Shown here: one piece after another, positions 49,838 to 59,533 of the stretch
Position numbering within the stretch: the stretch's first letter is position 1
Layout of the letters: the number at the start of each line of letters is the position of its first letter
Source of the DNA: Rossellomorea sp. BNER
GTDB taxonomy: Bacteria > Bacillota > Bacilli > Bacillales > Bacillaceae_B
Assembly: GCA_024213275.1 (NCBI GenBank)
Contig: JANAVG010000010.1
Coordinates: 1 to 64,000 of the forward strand
Length of the DNA stretch: 64,000 nucleotides
Direction of reading: 5' to 3'
Position numbers and translations under genes: made by a program
The notes under the pieces: model-generated
What the model was told of the DNA's origin: nothing
What the model saw: only the letters and a program-made list of their open reading frames with translations
The model's database searches: none

Positions 49838-50974
49838 ATGAAAGTTATTATAGCTGAAAAACCTGATCAAGGTGCCGCTCTTGCGAAGCCTTTTTCATCC
49901 GTAAAAAGACAAGGTTACATAGAAATTCATCCCAATGAATTTTTCCCCAACGGTGCTTTGATAACTTGGGCAGTAGGTCATTTACTACAGCTTCAAGCAC
50001 CTGAAAAATATGAATCACATTGGAAAAAATGGTCATTAGATTATTTGCCTATTATTCCTGAGAAATTCCAATATGAAATAACCGCAAGTAAAAGAAAACA
50101 ATATCAAATAGTTGCTCAACTACTAAAGAAAGCTGATGTAGATGAGATTATACATGCAGGAGATGCAGGTAGGGAAGGCGAGCTCATTGTTCGCAACATT
50201 ATTCAGATGTCTTCAGTCCGTAAACCGATGAAACGTCTTTGGATATCTTCATTGACTCCGAATGCCATTAAAGATGGGTTCAGTAATCTATTAGAAGATA
50301 ATCAAACAAAAAGCTTATATTATGAAGCTTATTCACGTGCATGTGCTGATTGGATTGTCGGGATGAATGCATCAAGAGTCTATACATTGTTACTCAACAC
50401 ACATGGGATGTCTGATATTTTCTCCGCAGGTAGAGTACAAACTCCCACACTAGCACTCATTGTAAGAAGAGATAAGGAAATTGATGCCTTTAAAAGTGAA
50501 CCCTTTTGGGAAGTTGTCGCCACCTTTAACCATGAAGGACAAACATTTCAAGGAAAGTGGGAAGGTGATAAAGGTAGCCGGATAAAAGAAGAAGATTTAG
50601 CTAAGAAAATTGCCATATTCTGTGAGGGGAAACCATCAATAATTGAATCCATTGATTCCGAGAGAAAAGAATATCAACCACCAATGCTATTTAATTTATC
50701 AAGCATTCAATCAACAGCTAATAAAATGTATAAGTTTCCACCTAAGAAAACATTAGACACATTACAAAAGCTTTATCAGAAAGGGATTGTTTCATATCCA
50801 AGATCAGATTCACAACATGTCACAACGGAAGAGGCGCGAGCATTTCCTGATATACTATCTAAAATTGAAAAATTATCACAATATAAAGAGTTATTTCCAC
50901 TTCCAAAAGATACGATCATTCACAATAAACGATTTGTGAATGAAAAGAAAGTGACTGATTTATCTAGAGTATAA
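49838..50974 (+). pseudogene. topB: DNA topoisomerase III, 3' half missing (disrupted topB)
   Basis: The first 374 residues of a type IA topoisomerase III: TOPRIM start KVIIAEKPDQGAALA, acidic cluster HAGDAGREGELI near residue 105, and the active-site Tyr in GIVSYPRSDSQ near residue 310. The protein follows the TopB pattern up to NKRFVNEKKVTD and then ends LSRV-stop, whereas family members continue KVTDHYAIIPTE for about 340 more residues. The break is followed at once by a Tn554-like recombinase module, so insertion is the likely cause. The truncated product lacks the domains that close the gate and bind DNA, so it should be inactive. Confidence 0.85.
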
Positions 50975-51094
50975 TATAGTTATGTAGTTAAAGTATCTTA
51001 AGAAATTGGATGCTTATTTTTATTTCTTAAAATATTAAATATCTATATAAGACTTTTAAAGTCCTTATAGTTTTTAAAGAAAAGAGGATGTAGT

Positions 51095-52162
51095 ATGGCT
51101 AAAGTTATTAAAATAAAAAATGAAGAAGAAAATGTAATTTACCTTTTAACCTCAAACGAAGGTATTCCTTTTTTATATGTAAACAAATATCTAAAGTTTT
51201 TAGGAACTATAAATAAATCGCCAAATACTATTAAATCATATGTCTATAGATTGAAATTATATTGGGATTTTATTGAATTAAATCAGTTAGACTTTAAAAA
51301 GATTTCAATGGATGTTTTGGTAAAATATATAGGTTGGCTACAAGGTGGATCTAGTATTAGTTCAAGAAAGAGGGAACCTAACACTATAAATTACAATGTG
51401 ATGGCGGTATTTGGATTTTATAATTATCTAGCAGGGTTTCATTCAGAGATACTTGATACTGAATTAGACTTCTATTCAAATTCGACTAAAAAGAATTACT
51501 CATATAAATCTTTTTTAGAGCATACAAAATCCAATGTAAAATACAGGCTAAATGACCTAAAACTTAGAGAAACGAAGAAACCTTATAGTAAGCTAAATGA
51601 GGAGCAATTAAAAAAAATATTTCAAACTAAACTAAACATAAGAAATAAGTTGCTGGTAAGCATATTATATGAAACTGGTGTAAGGATTTCTGAAGCGTTA
51701 GACATAAAGCTTGAGAACATTGATCTTTCAGATAAAAAAATACTAATCACTAAATCTAAAACGCCTTCGGGAGAAAATAGACTAGTATATATATCGGCCG
51801 AAACTACAAACTTATTACAAGATTATATATATGAAGTACATGAAAAAAATAACTTTGACAGTGATTATCTATTTTTAAAGTTAACAGGTTCTTCAAGAGG
51901 AGAAGTTTGTGAATATGGTAGTATAAGTGCATTTTTTAGGGGACTATCAGAAAGATTAGAGTTTAATATTACCCCTCATATGTTCCGGCATACACTGGCT
52001 ACAGAACTTCATGAAAATGGGCTGGAAATATCTATAATAAAAGCTTTGTTAGGTCATAAAGATGTTCAAACTACTATGAATATGTATATCCATCCTTCAG
52101 AGAAATCCATTAGGGAAGAATATAATAAAGTAGCCTTAAATAGAGAAAGGAATAAAAAATGA
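51095..52162 (+). CDS. tnpA: Tyrosine recombinase, Tn554 TnpA-like
   Basis: A 355-residue integrase. An N-terminal SAM-like core-binding domain (residues 25-130; NTIKSYVYRLKLYWDFIE) precedes the catalytic domain. Catalytic residues are Arg in LYETGVRISEALD near 198, His-x-x-Arg in ITPHMFRHTLATEL near 295, His in LLGHKDVQTT near 320 and nucleophile Tyr in MNMYIHPS near 330. Length matches TnpA of Tn554 (about 360). ATG follows AAAAGAGGATG. Ends in an ATGA overlap with tnpB, so the two recombinases are co-translated. Confidence 0.9.
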   Translation: MAKVIKIKNEEENVIYLLTSNEGIPFLYVNKYLKFLGTINKSPNTIKSYVYRLKLYWDFIELNQLDFKKISMDVLVKYIGWLQGGSSISSRKREPNTINYNVMAVFGFYNYLAGFHSEILDTELDFYSNSTKKNYSYKSFLEHTKSNVKYRLNDLKLRETKKPYSKLNEEQLKKIFQTKLNIRNKLLVSILYETGVRISEALDIKLENIDLSDKKILITKSKTPSGENRLVYISAETTNLLQDYIYEVHEKNNFDSDYLFLKLTGSSRGEVCEYGSISAFFRGLSERLEFNITPHMFRHTLATELHENGLEISIIKALLGHKDVQTTMNMYIHPSEKSIREEYNKVALNRERNKK

Positions 52163-54180
52163 ATTTTGAAAGTGTTAATAAAGAAGATACTATTATAGAT
52201 TTTCTTAACCAATATCCTTGCTACAAATCCGATATTTGGTATGGTAATGAAATGGAAATATCGAAAGAATCTAGTAGGCCATTAAGTCGTTCTAGAAATA
52301 AAATAGACTTTTCCTTTTGTAAAAATTGTTATACAAAGAATGAAATAAAATATTATTTTGGGAAAAATCTAAATGATAGTTTGTACTCTGTTATAACGGT
52401 ATTTGAGGGGAAAGCCCATCATTTAAGAAGGATGTTAAAGTTTCTAGATAAAAACTACCCCAATATAAAAACCATTTTAGAAATTCCTAAAGAAGAATTG
52501 ATGCTTAAATATACTAATTATTTGGTTGAATGTGGTATTAAGGTTAAATCGGTTAATAAATATAGCCGTACTGCTGTTACTCCGGCAGTTTCGTTAATGA
52601 GTACATTTTATAATTATATTTATGATGTATTTGATCAAATACCTGAATGGGAAAAGGATATTTGGGATGGCAATAAATTACCTATTGAACTAAATTACAC
52701 GAACACATCCACTAAAAAATTGAAATTCACTAAAGTAAATCAAAGATATAGAAGGTTAGTAAAAAAATATCTATATACAAGAGTAGTAGAACTGAAAAAT
52801 TTAACTTTTTCTATAGGGTTTAGATATCTTCATGAACTTTCTATTTTCTTGAACTTTTTAAACAATAATTACCCTGGATTATCGATAAAAGATATCGAAC
52901 GTAGACATATTGTTGCTTATTTAGCATTCATAAAAAATAAAATGATACTCGATAAAAAAACTCGTCAGAAAATAAAAGCTACGAATGTTTATGTAAGTAG
53001 TAATCTTACCATAGTGAGAAAATTTCTTACCGATATAAAAATTCTAGATTGGGAAGAAGCATCAGCTCAACATATTGAAGCCCTGTTTCTTCCGAACGAT
53101 AATCCACACCGGACCAAGAGTCAGAGTTTTGATAATCCTAAATATATTCCAGATTATATATGGGACCAAGTCCTTGAAAATATTCATCTTATTGGAGATA
53201 AATATGTACCAATTATTTTGATAATGGAAGGTTCGGGGTTTAGAGGTTCAGATGTTTTAGGATTAAAAATTTATTGCTTAGAAAGAGATAATAAAGGTGA
53301 CTATTGGTTAGTTGGAGACCAAAGAAAGGTTAAGTATAAAAATCATAAAGTACCGATATCTGGGGAATTAGCTAAAGTCATCATGTCTCAACAAGAAATA
53401 TGCAAACAATTCTCAACTCCGGAAAATAATCCAGAAGGTTACTTATTTGTATCCTATCGCGGGCCTCGAAAAGGGAAGCCACAGACCACTGCAACCCTTT
53501 CCAAAGTCCTAAATGATTTCGCTAAAAAAGCAAATATTAGAGATGTTAATGGAGAAATTTACAGATTTAAAAATCATGGATTTAGACATAGATATGGTGT
53601 CACTCTTATTAATAATGGTATGAATATTGTTCATGTTCAAAGATTAATGGCTCACGCTTCTCCTGAGATGACTTTGGCGTATGCAAAAATTCATGATCAG
53701 ACTTTGAAAGAAGCTTATTTTAAAGCTAAAAGCAAAGGTGGCGTCAAATTTGATATGGAGGGTGCTCTGGTCAAGACAAATATAGATGAACAGGCTATAG
53801 AAAACGATTTAGAGTTAGAATGGATTAGGCATAATTATGATTCAATTCGAATGGATCATGGAATGTGTATTAAAAGCACTAAAATGAAATGTGAATATGC
53901 TGAAAAGGTCATAGAACCACCTTGTATTGTAAATAATTGTAGAAGTTTTCATGTTGATAGTTCTTTTATTGATTATTACAAATCTCAAATTGCTGCATTA
54001 GAAAAGGATATTCAAATTTATGACAGAAATGGCCATGTGAGGTCATTAGAATTTGCTAACAAAAAGATACAAAACTATAGAAAAATTTTAAATGAAATCA
54101 ATGATAACGGACATATAAGTGGAATTCCCAAAAATAGACGTGAGTATGTGGGAGAGGAAAGAGAAAAAAGTGTCCAATAA
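52159..54180 (+). CDS. tnpB: Large tyrosine recombinase, Tn554 TnpB-like
   Basis: A 673-residue protein. A long N-terminal region with SAM-like domain (to about residue 320) precedes the catalytic domain with Arg in MEGSGFRGSDVLGLK near 358, KNHGFRHRYGVTLIN near 478, MAHASPEMTLAYAKI near 505 with the Tyr nucleophile. A cysteine cluster (GMCIKSTKMKCEYA, then PPCIVNNCRSF) follows, as in TnpB proteins of Tn554 and its relatives. Tn554 needs TnpA and TnpB for site-specific insertion. The ATG overlaps tnpA; the end overlaps tnpC. Confidence 0.9.
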   Translation: MNFESVNKEDTIIDFLNQYPCYKSDIWYGNEMEISKESSRPLSRSRNKIDFSFCKNCYTKNEIKYYFGKNLNDSLYSVITVFEGKAHHLRRMLKFLDKNYPNIKTILEIPKEELMLKYTNYLVECGIKVKSVNKYSRTAVTPAVSLMSTFYNYIYDVFDQIPEWEKDIWDGNKLPIELNYTNTSTKKLKFTKVNQRYRRLVKKYLYTRVVELKNLTFSIGFRYLHELSIFLNFLNNNYPGLSIKDIERRHIVAYLAFIKNKMILDKKTRQKIKATNVYVSSNLTIVRKFLTDIKILDWEEASAQHIEALFLPNDNPHRTKSQSFDNPKYIPDYIWDQVLENIHLIGDKYVPIILIMEGSGFRGSDVLGLKIYCLERDNKGDYWLVGDQRKVKYKNHKVPISGELAKVIMSQQEICKQFSTPENNPEGYLFVSYRGPRKGKPQTTATLSKVLNDFAKKANIRDVNGEIYRFKNHGFRHRYGVTLINNGMNIVHVQRLMAHASPEMTLAYAKIHDQTLKEAYFKAKSKGGVKFDMEGALVKTNIDEQAIENDLELEWIRHNYDSIRMDHGMCIKSTKMKCEYAEKVIEPPCIVNNCRSFHVDSSFIDYYKSQIAALEKDIQIYDRNGHVRSLEFANKKIQNYRKILNEINDNGHISGIPKNRREYVGEEREKSVQ

Positions 54181-54553
54181 GAATCCTAATACATCAAAAA
54201 TAATTGAAATAGCTAAACAAAAGTCTTTAGATACTGAGAAGAAAGTTTTCTCAACTATAAAAAGCATGATTAAAAATAAAAAAGTAATTAATTATAATAC
54301 CGTGTCACAGGAGAGTATGGTTTCAAAGTCATTCTTATACAATAATGAAGGAATTCGAAAGAAAATTGATATGCTTAGAAATGAACAAGACAATTTAAAA
54401 AATGTAATAAACCATAAGCCGAATACATCTGATAAATCTAAAGATGTAATAATCGAATCCTTAAAATTTAAGATTGAACGTTTGGAGAAAGATAATAAAG
54501 ACTTAAAGGCTGCTTTAGCAGCGAAGTATAGTGAGTTCTATAAAGATTTATAG
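54170..54553 (+). CDS. tnpC: Tn554 TnpC-like protein (DUF6262 type)
   Basis: About 127 residues, highly charged. It contains VINYNTVSQESMVSKSFLYN, the short helix-turn-helix-like motif shared by TnpC/DUF6262 proteins, and a long C-terminal coiled coil (ESLKFKIERLEKDNKDLKAA). In Tn554 TnpC sets the orientation and raises the frequency of transposition. GTG at 54170 is chosen because GGGAGAGGAAAG precedes it and the length then matches Tn554 TnpC (about 125); ATG 54146 and GTG 54119 also lie in frame. Overlaps the tnpB stop. Confidence 0.8.
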   Translation: MSNKNPNTSKIIEIAKQKSLDTEKKVFSTIKSMIKNKKVINYNTVSQESMVSKSFLYNNEGIRKKIDMLRNEQDNLKNVINHKPNTSDKSKDVIIESLKFKIERLEKDNKDLKAALAAKYSEFYKDL

Positions 54554-54743
54554 CTTTAATGAAGAACATTTATATATCTATGTTTTATTTGAACAATTGT
54601 ATCCGTGAAGTATTCTGGTGTTTTAAAAAATTGTTAATATACATAGCTTGTAGGAATTTCATCCAACTTTTAAGGGTGTATTTTAATTACTGGGTTTGGA
54701 GTTTGGAATTTTATTCCCAGAGAAGGTAGATGGAGGTAGGAGC

Positions 54744-56900
54744 ATGCTAAGTGTAATTATTTCAGAAAAACCATCTGTTGCAAAAAACATTGCGGATGCG
54801 TTAAATATTAGAAATAAAAAGGATGGTTACTTTGAAGGTAAAGACTTTATTGTTACATGGGCTTTTGGACATTTATTACAACTTTATGATGTGAAGGATT
54901 ACGATGAGGGAATGGCAAAGTGGAAAATGGAAAACTTCCCTTTTATCCCTGCCAATTTTCGCTATAAGGTAAAAAGTGATCCACGTAACAAAGAAAAAGA
55001 AGATCTTGGTGCCAAAAAGCAGTTAAAAATTATATACAACCTAATCAAAAGAAATGATGTAGATACTGTTATATCAGCTTGTGATTTTGATCGTGAAGGA
55101 CAAGTCATTGGGGATACGATTATTTATAATCTCAAGACAAAAAAACAAGTTTATCGCTTATTACTGAATGAATGGACTCCAGATGAAGTGCTAAAAGGTC
55201 TACGAAACATAAAACCAAATACAGAAATGAAGCCACTTCAGGATGCGGGTATTAGCCGTCAGTGGGCTGATTGGGTAATAGGCATTAATTTAACATCGGT
55301 GGCAACGTTAAAGTATCAGAAAGGCGCAGGGAAGGCCTTAAATATAGGAAGAGTATTATTACCTACATTAAAAATCATTTATGATCGAGATAAGGCAATA
55401 GGGAACTTTGTTCCAGAAGACTACTTTAAATTATCAGCCACATTTAAGACAAATGATGAAAAAGAGTACGAAGGAAAGTATGTTGAAAACAATGAGGATA
55501 AATTTAAAAACATAGAAACGCTAGAATTAATTCAACAAACCCTAGCCAATCAAACGGCAACCATAACCGACAAACAAGTTGAACGGAAAAGAGAGTATCC
55601 TCCCTTTTTATTTAATCTTTCAAATTTACAAGGCTATATCACAAATAAATACAAGGGATGGACTTCAGATAAAGTATTAAAGGTGGCCCAATCACTATAC
55701 GAGAAAAAATACATTACTTACCCCCGTACAGCAAGTGTTGTGTTGGAAGAAAGTCTAGTAGATAAGACAGTAAAGGTACTAGAAAATGTAAAAAAAGGAT
55801 TACCATATGAGAATGAAATCCATTTTACAAAAGCGAAGCGTGTTTTTGATAATTCAAAAGTGGAAAGCCACAGTGCCATCATACCGACATATTTAATACC
55901 CAAGTCCTTAACCCGAGACGAAGAGATAGTTTATATGGCTATTAAAAATCGTTTTATCATGCAGTTCATGCATGTCGCTGAGCATGAAGAAACAAAGATT
56001 ATGACTAAAATTAATAACAGTGAAATAAAGGGAGTATTTATTTCTAAGGGAAAAGTACAACTTGTTGAAGGGTGGAAAAGGGTGGAGAAAATTGAATCAA
56101 AGGATACAATTTTACCTCTTGTAAATATAAATGATATGGTTAGCATTATAGATCATAAACTGACTTCTCATATTACGAAGCCACCTAAACATCATACAGA
56201 AAAAACATTACTAAGACTCATGGAAACATGTGGTAAAGCGCATGATGATCAGGAAAGTGAAGAAATGATGGCTACGATTCTAAGTGGCTTTAGTATCGGA
56301 ACTCCGGCTACGAGAGCTGAAACAATAAAAAAATTAAAAGATATCGGCTATATTACAGTTCAGAATAAAAATTTACTTTGCACTGAACTAGGTATTAAAT
56401 TAGTAGAAACCTTCCCGATAAAGGAATTATTTGATTTAGAATTTACAGGTCGCTTAGAAAAAACATTATCTGATATTGATAAACAAAAATTTACCAAGCA
56501 AGATTTTCTAAATGCAATTTTTAGTTTTACAACTGATGCTGTTGAAAAAATTAAAAATGAACAACAAGTAATTCTCAATGAGGTAACGAGGGGAAAAAAG
56601 CAAATTGAAGTATTGGGAAAATGCCCTGTTTGCGGAAGTGGTGTAATCGAAGGACAAAAAGGATTTGGCTGTAGTAATTGGAAAAATGGGTGTAAATTTG
56701 TTATTTGGAAGAATGATAAATTTCTAGCTTCGATGAAGAAAAAAACTTCTAAAACAATGGTGAAAACTCTCTTGAAAAATGGAGTTGTAACAGTGAAAGG
56801 ATTAACAAGCAAAAAAGGTAATAAGTTTGATGCTAACATGAGATATGAAAAAAATGCCGATAACGAATTCTTTAATTGGAAGATGGAGTTTACTAAATGA
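54744..56900 (+). CDS. topB: Complete, divergent DNA topoisomerase III
   Basis: A 718-residue type IA topoisomerase. TOPRIM start SVIISEKPSVAKNIADAL, acidic SACDFDREGQVIGDTI near residue 115, active-site Tyr in KYITYPRTAS near 330, the SHSAIIPTYL motif that corresponds to the point where the first topB is cut, GTPATRAETIKKL near 512, and one C-terminal zinc-ribbon with CPVCGSGVIEG near 627. It is clearly different from the truncated upstream copy (compare LNEWTPDEVLKGL with WISSLTPNAIKDGF). ATG at 54744 follows TGGAGGTAGG. It may be cargo of the inserted element and could replace the disrupted gene. Confidence 0.9.
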   Translation: MLSVIISEKPSVAKNIADALNIRNKKDGYFEGKDFIVTWAFGHLLQLYDVKDYDEGMAKWKMENFPFIPANFRYKVKSDPRNKEKEDLGAKKQLKIIYNLIKRNDVDTVISACDFDREGQVIGDTIIYNLKTKKQVYRLLLNEWTPDEVLKGLRNIKPNTEMKPLQDAGISRQWADWVIGINLTSVATLKYQKGAGKALNIGRVLLPTLKIIYDRDKAIGNFVPEDYFKLSATFKTNDEKEYEGKYVENNEDKFKNIETLELIQQTLANQTATITDKQVERKREYPPFLFNLSNLQGYITNKYKGWTSDKVLKVAQSLYEKKYITYPRTASVVLEESLVDKTVKVLENVKKGLPYENEIHFTKAKRVFDNSKVESHSAIIPTYLIPKSLTRDEEIVYMAIKNRFIMQFMHVAEHEETKIMTKINNSEIKGVFISKGKVQLVEGWKRVEKIESKDTILPLVNINDMVSIIDHKLTSHITKPPKHHTEKTLLRLMETCGKAHDDQESEEMMATILSGFSIGTPATRAETIKKLKDIGYITVQNKNLLCTELGIKLVETFPIKELFDLEFTGRLEKTLSDIDKQKFTKQDFLNAIFSFTTDAVEKIKNEQQVILNEVTRGKKQIEVLGKCPVCGSGVIEGQKGFGCSNWKNGCKFVIWKNDKFLASMKKKTSKTMVKTLLKNGVVTVKGLTSKKGNKFDANMRYEKNADNEFFNWKMEFTK

Positions 56901-56943
56901 TATTGATATTAAGTGACAATAAAGTAATTTAACGTCAGTCATG

Positions 56944-57034
56944 TTATTCCGTTAAAGGGCCATTTTCTGGAGTAAAGTATTGTGAAAAATATGGAAATTT
57001 GAAATAATTGTTATTAAGCTTAAGGGCAGGATTA
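56944..57034 (+). repeat. Intergenic cassette repeat, copy A
   Basis: TTATTCCGTTAAAGGGCCAT with TTCTGGAGTAAAG (56944-56978) followed by the second shared motif TTGAAATAATTGTTATTAAG and TTAAGGGCAGG (57000 onward). Member of the repeat series between the accessory genes. Confidence 0.6.
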
Positions 57035-57095
57035 TGGAATAATCCTTTGAAATAGTATTTGCCGAGAAAATTTAGGAATATTAGGAGGATAGATT

Positions 57096-57653
57096 ATGAA
57101 GTTTGTATTAATATTTGGACCACAAGCAGTTGGTAAAATGACAGTTGGAAATGAGCTAGCAAAACTTACTTATTTAAAGCTATTTCATAATCATATGACA
57201 ATTGATTTACTTGAGCCATTTTTCGGATTTAGTCCTGAAATGTGGAAATTATCCAGCTTATTTCGTGAAGAAATTTTTAATTCCTTTGCTTCAAGTGATA
57301 AGTATGGAATGATTTTTACTTTTGTATGGGCTTTCAACCAAAAAGAGGACTGGGAAAATGTTGAAAAAATGTGCAGCATCTTCAGCTCTAAAGGGGCTGA
57401 AATATATTTTGTTGAGTTGGAAGCTGGGGCCGAAGAAAGACTAAAACGGAATAGAACACCATATAGACTTGAACAAAAGCCAACAAAAAGAAATATTGAA
57501 CAGTCTGAACAAAATTTATTAAGCACCATGGATAGCCTTAGATTGAACTCTGAAAGAGGAGAAATCGATAAGGAAAATTATATGAGAATTAATAATGAAA
57601 ATTTGGAAGCTGAAGTGGTAGCCAAAATGATTAAAGAACGATTTGAATTATAA
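57096..57653 (+). CDS. P-loop kinase-like protein
   Basis: A 185-residue protein starting VLIFGPQAVGKMTVGNELAK with a Walker A motif (GPQAVGKMT) like shikimate/gluconate kinases, then LFHNHMTIDLLEPFF and a lid-like region with arginines (EERLKRNRTPYRLEQKPTKR). Such single-domain AAA/kinase-like proteins are common in Bacillus accessory DNA, with unknown substrates; nucleotide or antibiotic phosphorylation are options. ATG follows TTAGGAGGATAG. First gene of the cassette-like array. Confidence 0.7.
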   Translation: MKFVLIFGPQAVGKMTVGNELAKLTYLKLFHNHMTIDLLEPFFGFSPEMWKLSSLFREEIFNSFASSDKYGMIFTFVWAFNQKEDWENVEKMCSIFSSKGAEIYFVELEAGAEERLKRNRTPYRLEQKPTKRNIEQSEQNLLSTMDSLRLNSERGEIDKENYMRINNENLEAEVVAKMIKERFEL

Positions 57654-57660
57654 ATTACTC

Positions 57661-57713
57661 TTATTCCAGAATAGGGCACATTTCAGGAGTAAGAATTGCG
57701 CTCTTTCTTTGTG
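57661..57713 (+). repeat. Intergenic cassette repeat, copy B (hairpin)
   Basis: TTATTCCAGAATAGGGCACA then TTTCAGGAGTAAGAATTGCG and CTCTTT. Shares TTATTCC, ATAGGGC and GGAGTAAGAATTG with copy C. The GGGCAC.../...GCGCTC arms form a hairpin with a T-run and may terminate the preceding gene. Confidence 0.65.
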
Positions 57714-57763
57714 AAAAGGGCCAAGTTATTGAAGGTAAAGTGTGAATTTTAGGAGGTAATTTT

Positions 57764-58205
57764 ATGTTTGTAGTAAATGTAGAAGGGGCTATCCGTCGTA
57801 ATGATAAATGGCTTTTAATCCGTAGAAGTGAAAAAGAGGAACATGCTGGTGGGGGTCCTTTCGTTAGTTGGCGGAAAGTGTGAAATTGAAGGTGTTTCAT
57901 CTGATATTCTGGAAAGAACGTTAAAACGAGAAATTCTTGAAGAAGTAGGTAGCGAAATTACAGGTCTTAAATATGTAAATAGCTCCTCCTTTGTTACTGA
58001 ATCAGGGATAAATGTAATTGATATAGTTTTCCAGTGTCATCATAAATCTGGAGAACCTTACGCTAAAAGCACTGAAGAAGTGGATGATGTTATTTGGATG
58101 ACCACTTCAGAGATTCTTGCTCATACGGAAATACCTATATATCTAAAGGAAAACATTAAACTTGCAGAGAAAATACTACAAGATAATTTGCATGTGAAAT
58201 ATTAG
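57764..58205 (+). pseudogene. Nudix hydrolase with one-base frameshift in a G-run
   Basis: ATG at 57764 with AGGAGGTAAT encodes VVNVEGAIRRNDKWLLIRRS and EEHAGG, then leaves the frame at a run of five G (57851-57855). With four G it would continue VLSLVGGKCEIEGVSSDILE, a complete Nudix box (through LKREILEEVGSEI) and end at 58205 after about 146 residues. As sequenced, translation stops 13 codons later. Explanations are sequencing error in a homopolymer, slippage-based on/off switching, or a recent loss. Confidence 0.75.
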
Positions 58206-58209
58206 TTAT

Positions 58210-58353
58210 ACATATTCCGTTATAGGGCGCAATTCTGGAGTAAGAATTGTGCTCTTTATTTATGGATAGGGCAGATAATTGGATAACTTCTTGTTAAAAT
58301 TAGAAGAATTTGAAATAATTGTTACTAAGTTAAGGGGCAGCAGTTTAATTGAA
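58210..58353 (+). repeat. Intergenic cassette repeat, copy C
   Basis: CATATTCCGTTATAGGGCGC then AATTCTGGAGTAAGAATTGT and GCTCTTT (hairpin GGGCGCAATTCT with AGAATTGTGCTC), then the second shared motif TTTGAAATAATTGTTACTAAG with TTAAGGGGCAGC (58309 onward), 20 bases before the next gene's ribosome site. The best preserved copy of the series. Confidence 0.7.
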
Positions 58354-58370
58354 CAGAGGGGGAAATACAT

Positions 58371-58826
58371 ATGTATCAATATTTTAATGGCTTAGTAATT
58401 AGGGAAGGCACTGAAGGAGTACCTTCTGACTATGTGGAAGCCCTTTTTGAGGATGCTGGATGGTCAAGAAATACTCCATCTTGGCAGAAGGAAAAGTTTT
58501 CTTTAATATTTAATAACTCTACTTGGGCATTTACTGTTTGGGATAATGACAAAATGATTGGTATGGTTAGAGTTATCTCAGACAAAATAATGGCTGCTAA
58601 CATAATGGATTTGGTTGTTTTATCGGATTATCGAGGAAAAGGAATAGGTAAAAAACTTGTTGAACTATGTGTTCAAAAGCTTCCACACGGTGATTGGTTC
58701 GCATACACTTCGGCTAACAATTTTAAATTCTACGAAACGTGTGGTTTCGATGTAAAAGACGTATCAAAAAATGGTACTTGTGCTTATTACGGTTATATTC
58801 AAGCACGTAAAGATGGGCATAGGTGA
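58371..58826 (+). CDS. GNAT-family N-acetyltransferase
   Basis: A 151-residue acetyltransferase with the acetyl-CoA loop in MDLVVLSDYRGKGIGKKLVE near residues 82-101 (RGKGIG is the Q/RxxGxG motif), followed by LPHGDWFAYTSANNFKFYET (motif B) and CGFDVKD. The closest type is the small YhbS/PanZ-like GNATs. ATG follows GAGGGGGAAAT. Substrate unknown. Confidence 0.8.
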   Translation: MYQYFNGLVIREGTEGVPSDYVEALFEDAGWSRNTPSWQKEKFSLIFNNSTWAFTVWDNDKMIGMVRVISDKIMAANIMDLVVLSDYRGKGIGKKLVELCVQKLPHGDWFAYTSANNFKFYETCGFDVKDVSKNGTCAYYGYIQARKDGHR

Positions 58827-58965
58827 AAAATTGTTTTGTTAGATAAACGGTGAGGAGAACTGAAGAGTGATTTAACAGTCTTCAATTCATCAATTTATTT
58901 AAAACTACAGTCATTTTCGTAGAATACACAGAAAGTATGATATTAAAACCTTGGGGTGAAATATT

Positions 58966-59436
58966 ATGAGCAGTGATTATCTTTATAAGGAATTCATAAA
59001 TGTCTGTAGGAAGTTAAACCAGAGATTAAATATTTCTCCTGTTTTATATGGGTCATTGGGGCTTGAAAGAGTGACAGGGATAGAGTTTTCACCTCAGGAC
59101 ATAGATATCCTTGTCCCTTTAAGACTTTTGAAAAATGAGTGGCACACATTAAAAGAGACAATGGAAAAACTAGACTACTCCTTGGTGGACTTACACGAAC
59201 ATAAATTTATAAGTGGGGATATTGAAATTGGCTTTTCATTTGAAGAAGACTTACGGCAGTTTGCTAGTGTAAATTATGATACATTAAAAGTGATGAATGA
59301 TGACGGGGTAACATACCGATTACTAACAGTAGAAGATTACCTATCTGTTTATAAAAGATCATCAAAAGACGGTTATAGAAGAACTAAGAATAATAATAAA
59401 GATATAAAGAAAATTGAAGTTTTAGAAAACCTCTAA
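58966..59436 (+). CDS. Nucleotidyltransferase-like protein
   Basis: A 156-residue protein. NISPVLYGSLGLERVTG followed by SPQDIDILVPLRLL near residues 24-51 gives the G-S...D-x-D pattern of a minimal nucleotidyltransferase; EIGFSFEED near 86 supplies a third acidic position. The remaining part is helical with LTVEDYLSVYKRSSKDGY. Members act on antibiotics, RNA or proteins. ATG follows TTGGGGTGAAA. The function is not specific. Confidence 0.6.
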   Translation: MSSDYLYKEFINVCRKLNQRLNISPVLYGSLGLERVTGIEFSPQDIDILVPLRLLKNEWHTLKETMEKLDYSLVDLHEHKFISGDIEIGFSFEEDLRQFASVNYDTLKVMNDDGVTYRLLTVEDYLSVYKRSSKDGYRRTKNNNKDIKKIEVLENL

Positions 59437-59445
59437 TTAAGGTAG

Positions 59446-59495
59446 TTACTCCAGAATAGGGCGCGATTGCTGCATAAAGGTAATACTCATCATTG
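59446..59495 (+). repeat. Intergenic cassette repeat, copy D (partial)
   Basis: TTACTCCAGAATAGGGCGCG then ATTGCTGCATAAAGG. Shares TACTCCAGAATAGGGC with copy B; the right arm of the hairpin is degenerate. Confidence 0.5.
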
Positions 59496-59533
59496 CTTAG
59501 GAAAGGTTAGGAAATTTGAAGATGACGTGTATT

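Larger units (their letters stand above)
50960..54700. mobile_element. Tn554-like element inserted in topB
   Basis: Left end set at about 50960, where topB coding stops after ...GTGACTGAT. The element carries three overlapping genes in the Tn554 order: tnpA, tnpB (tyrosine recombinases) and tnpC. The right end could not be located: the remaining topB half does not appear after tnpC or anywhere later in the window. Either the element carries more cargo and ends beyond 64000, or the right junction was lost. No terminal inverted repeats were seen, as expected for this family. Confidence 0.6.
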
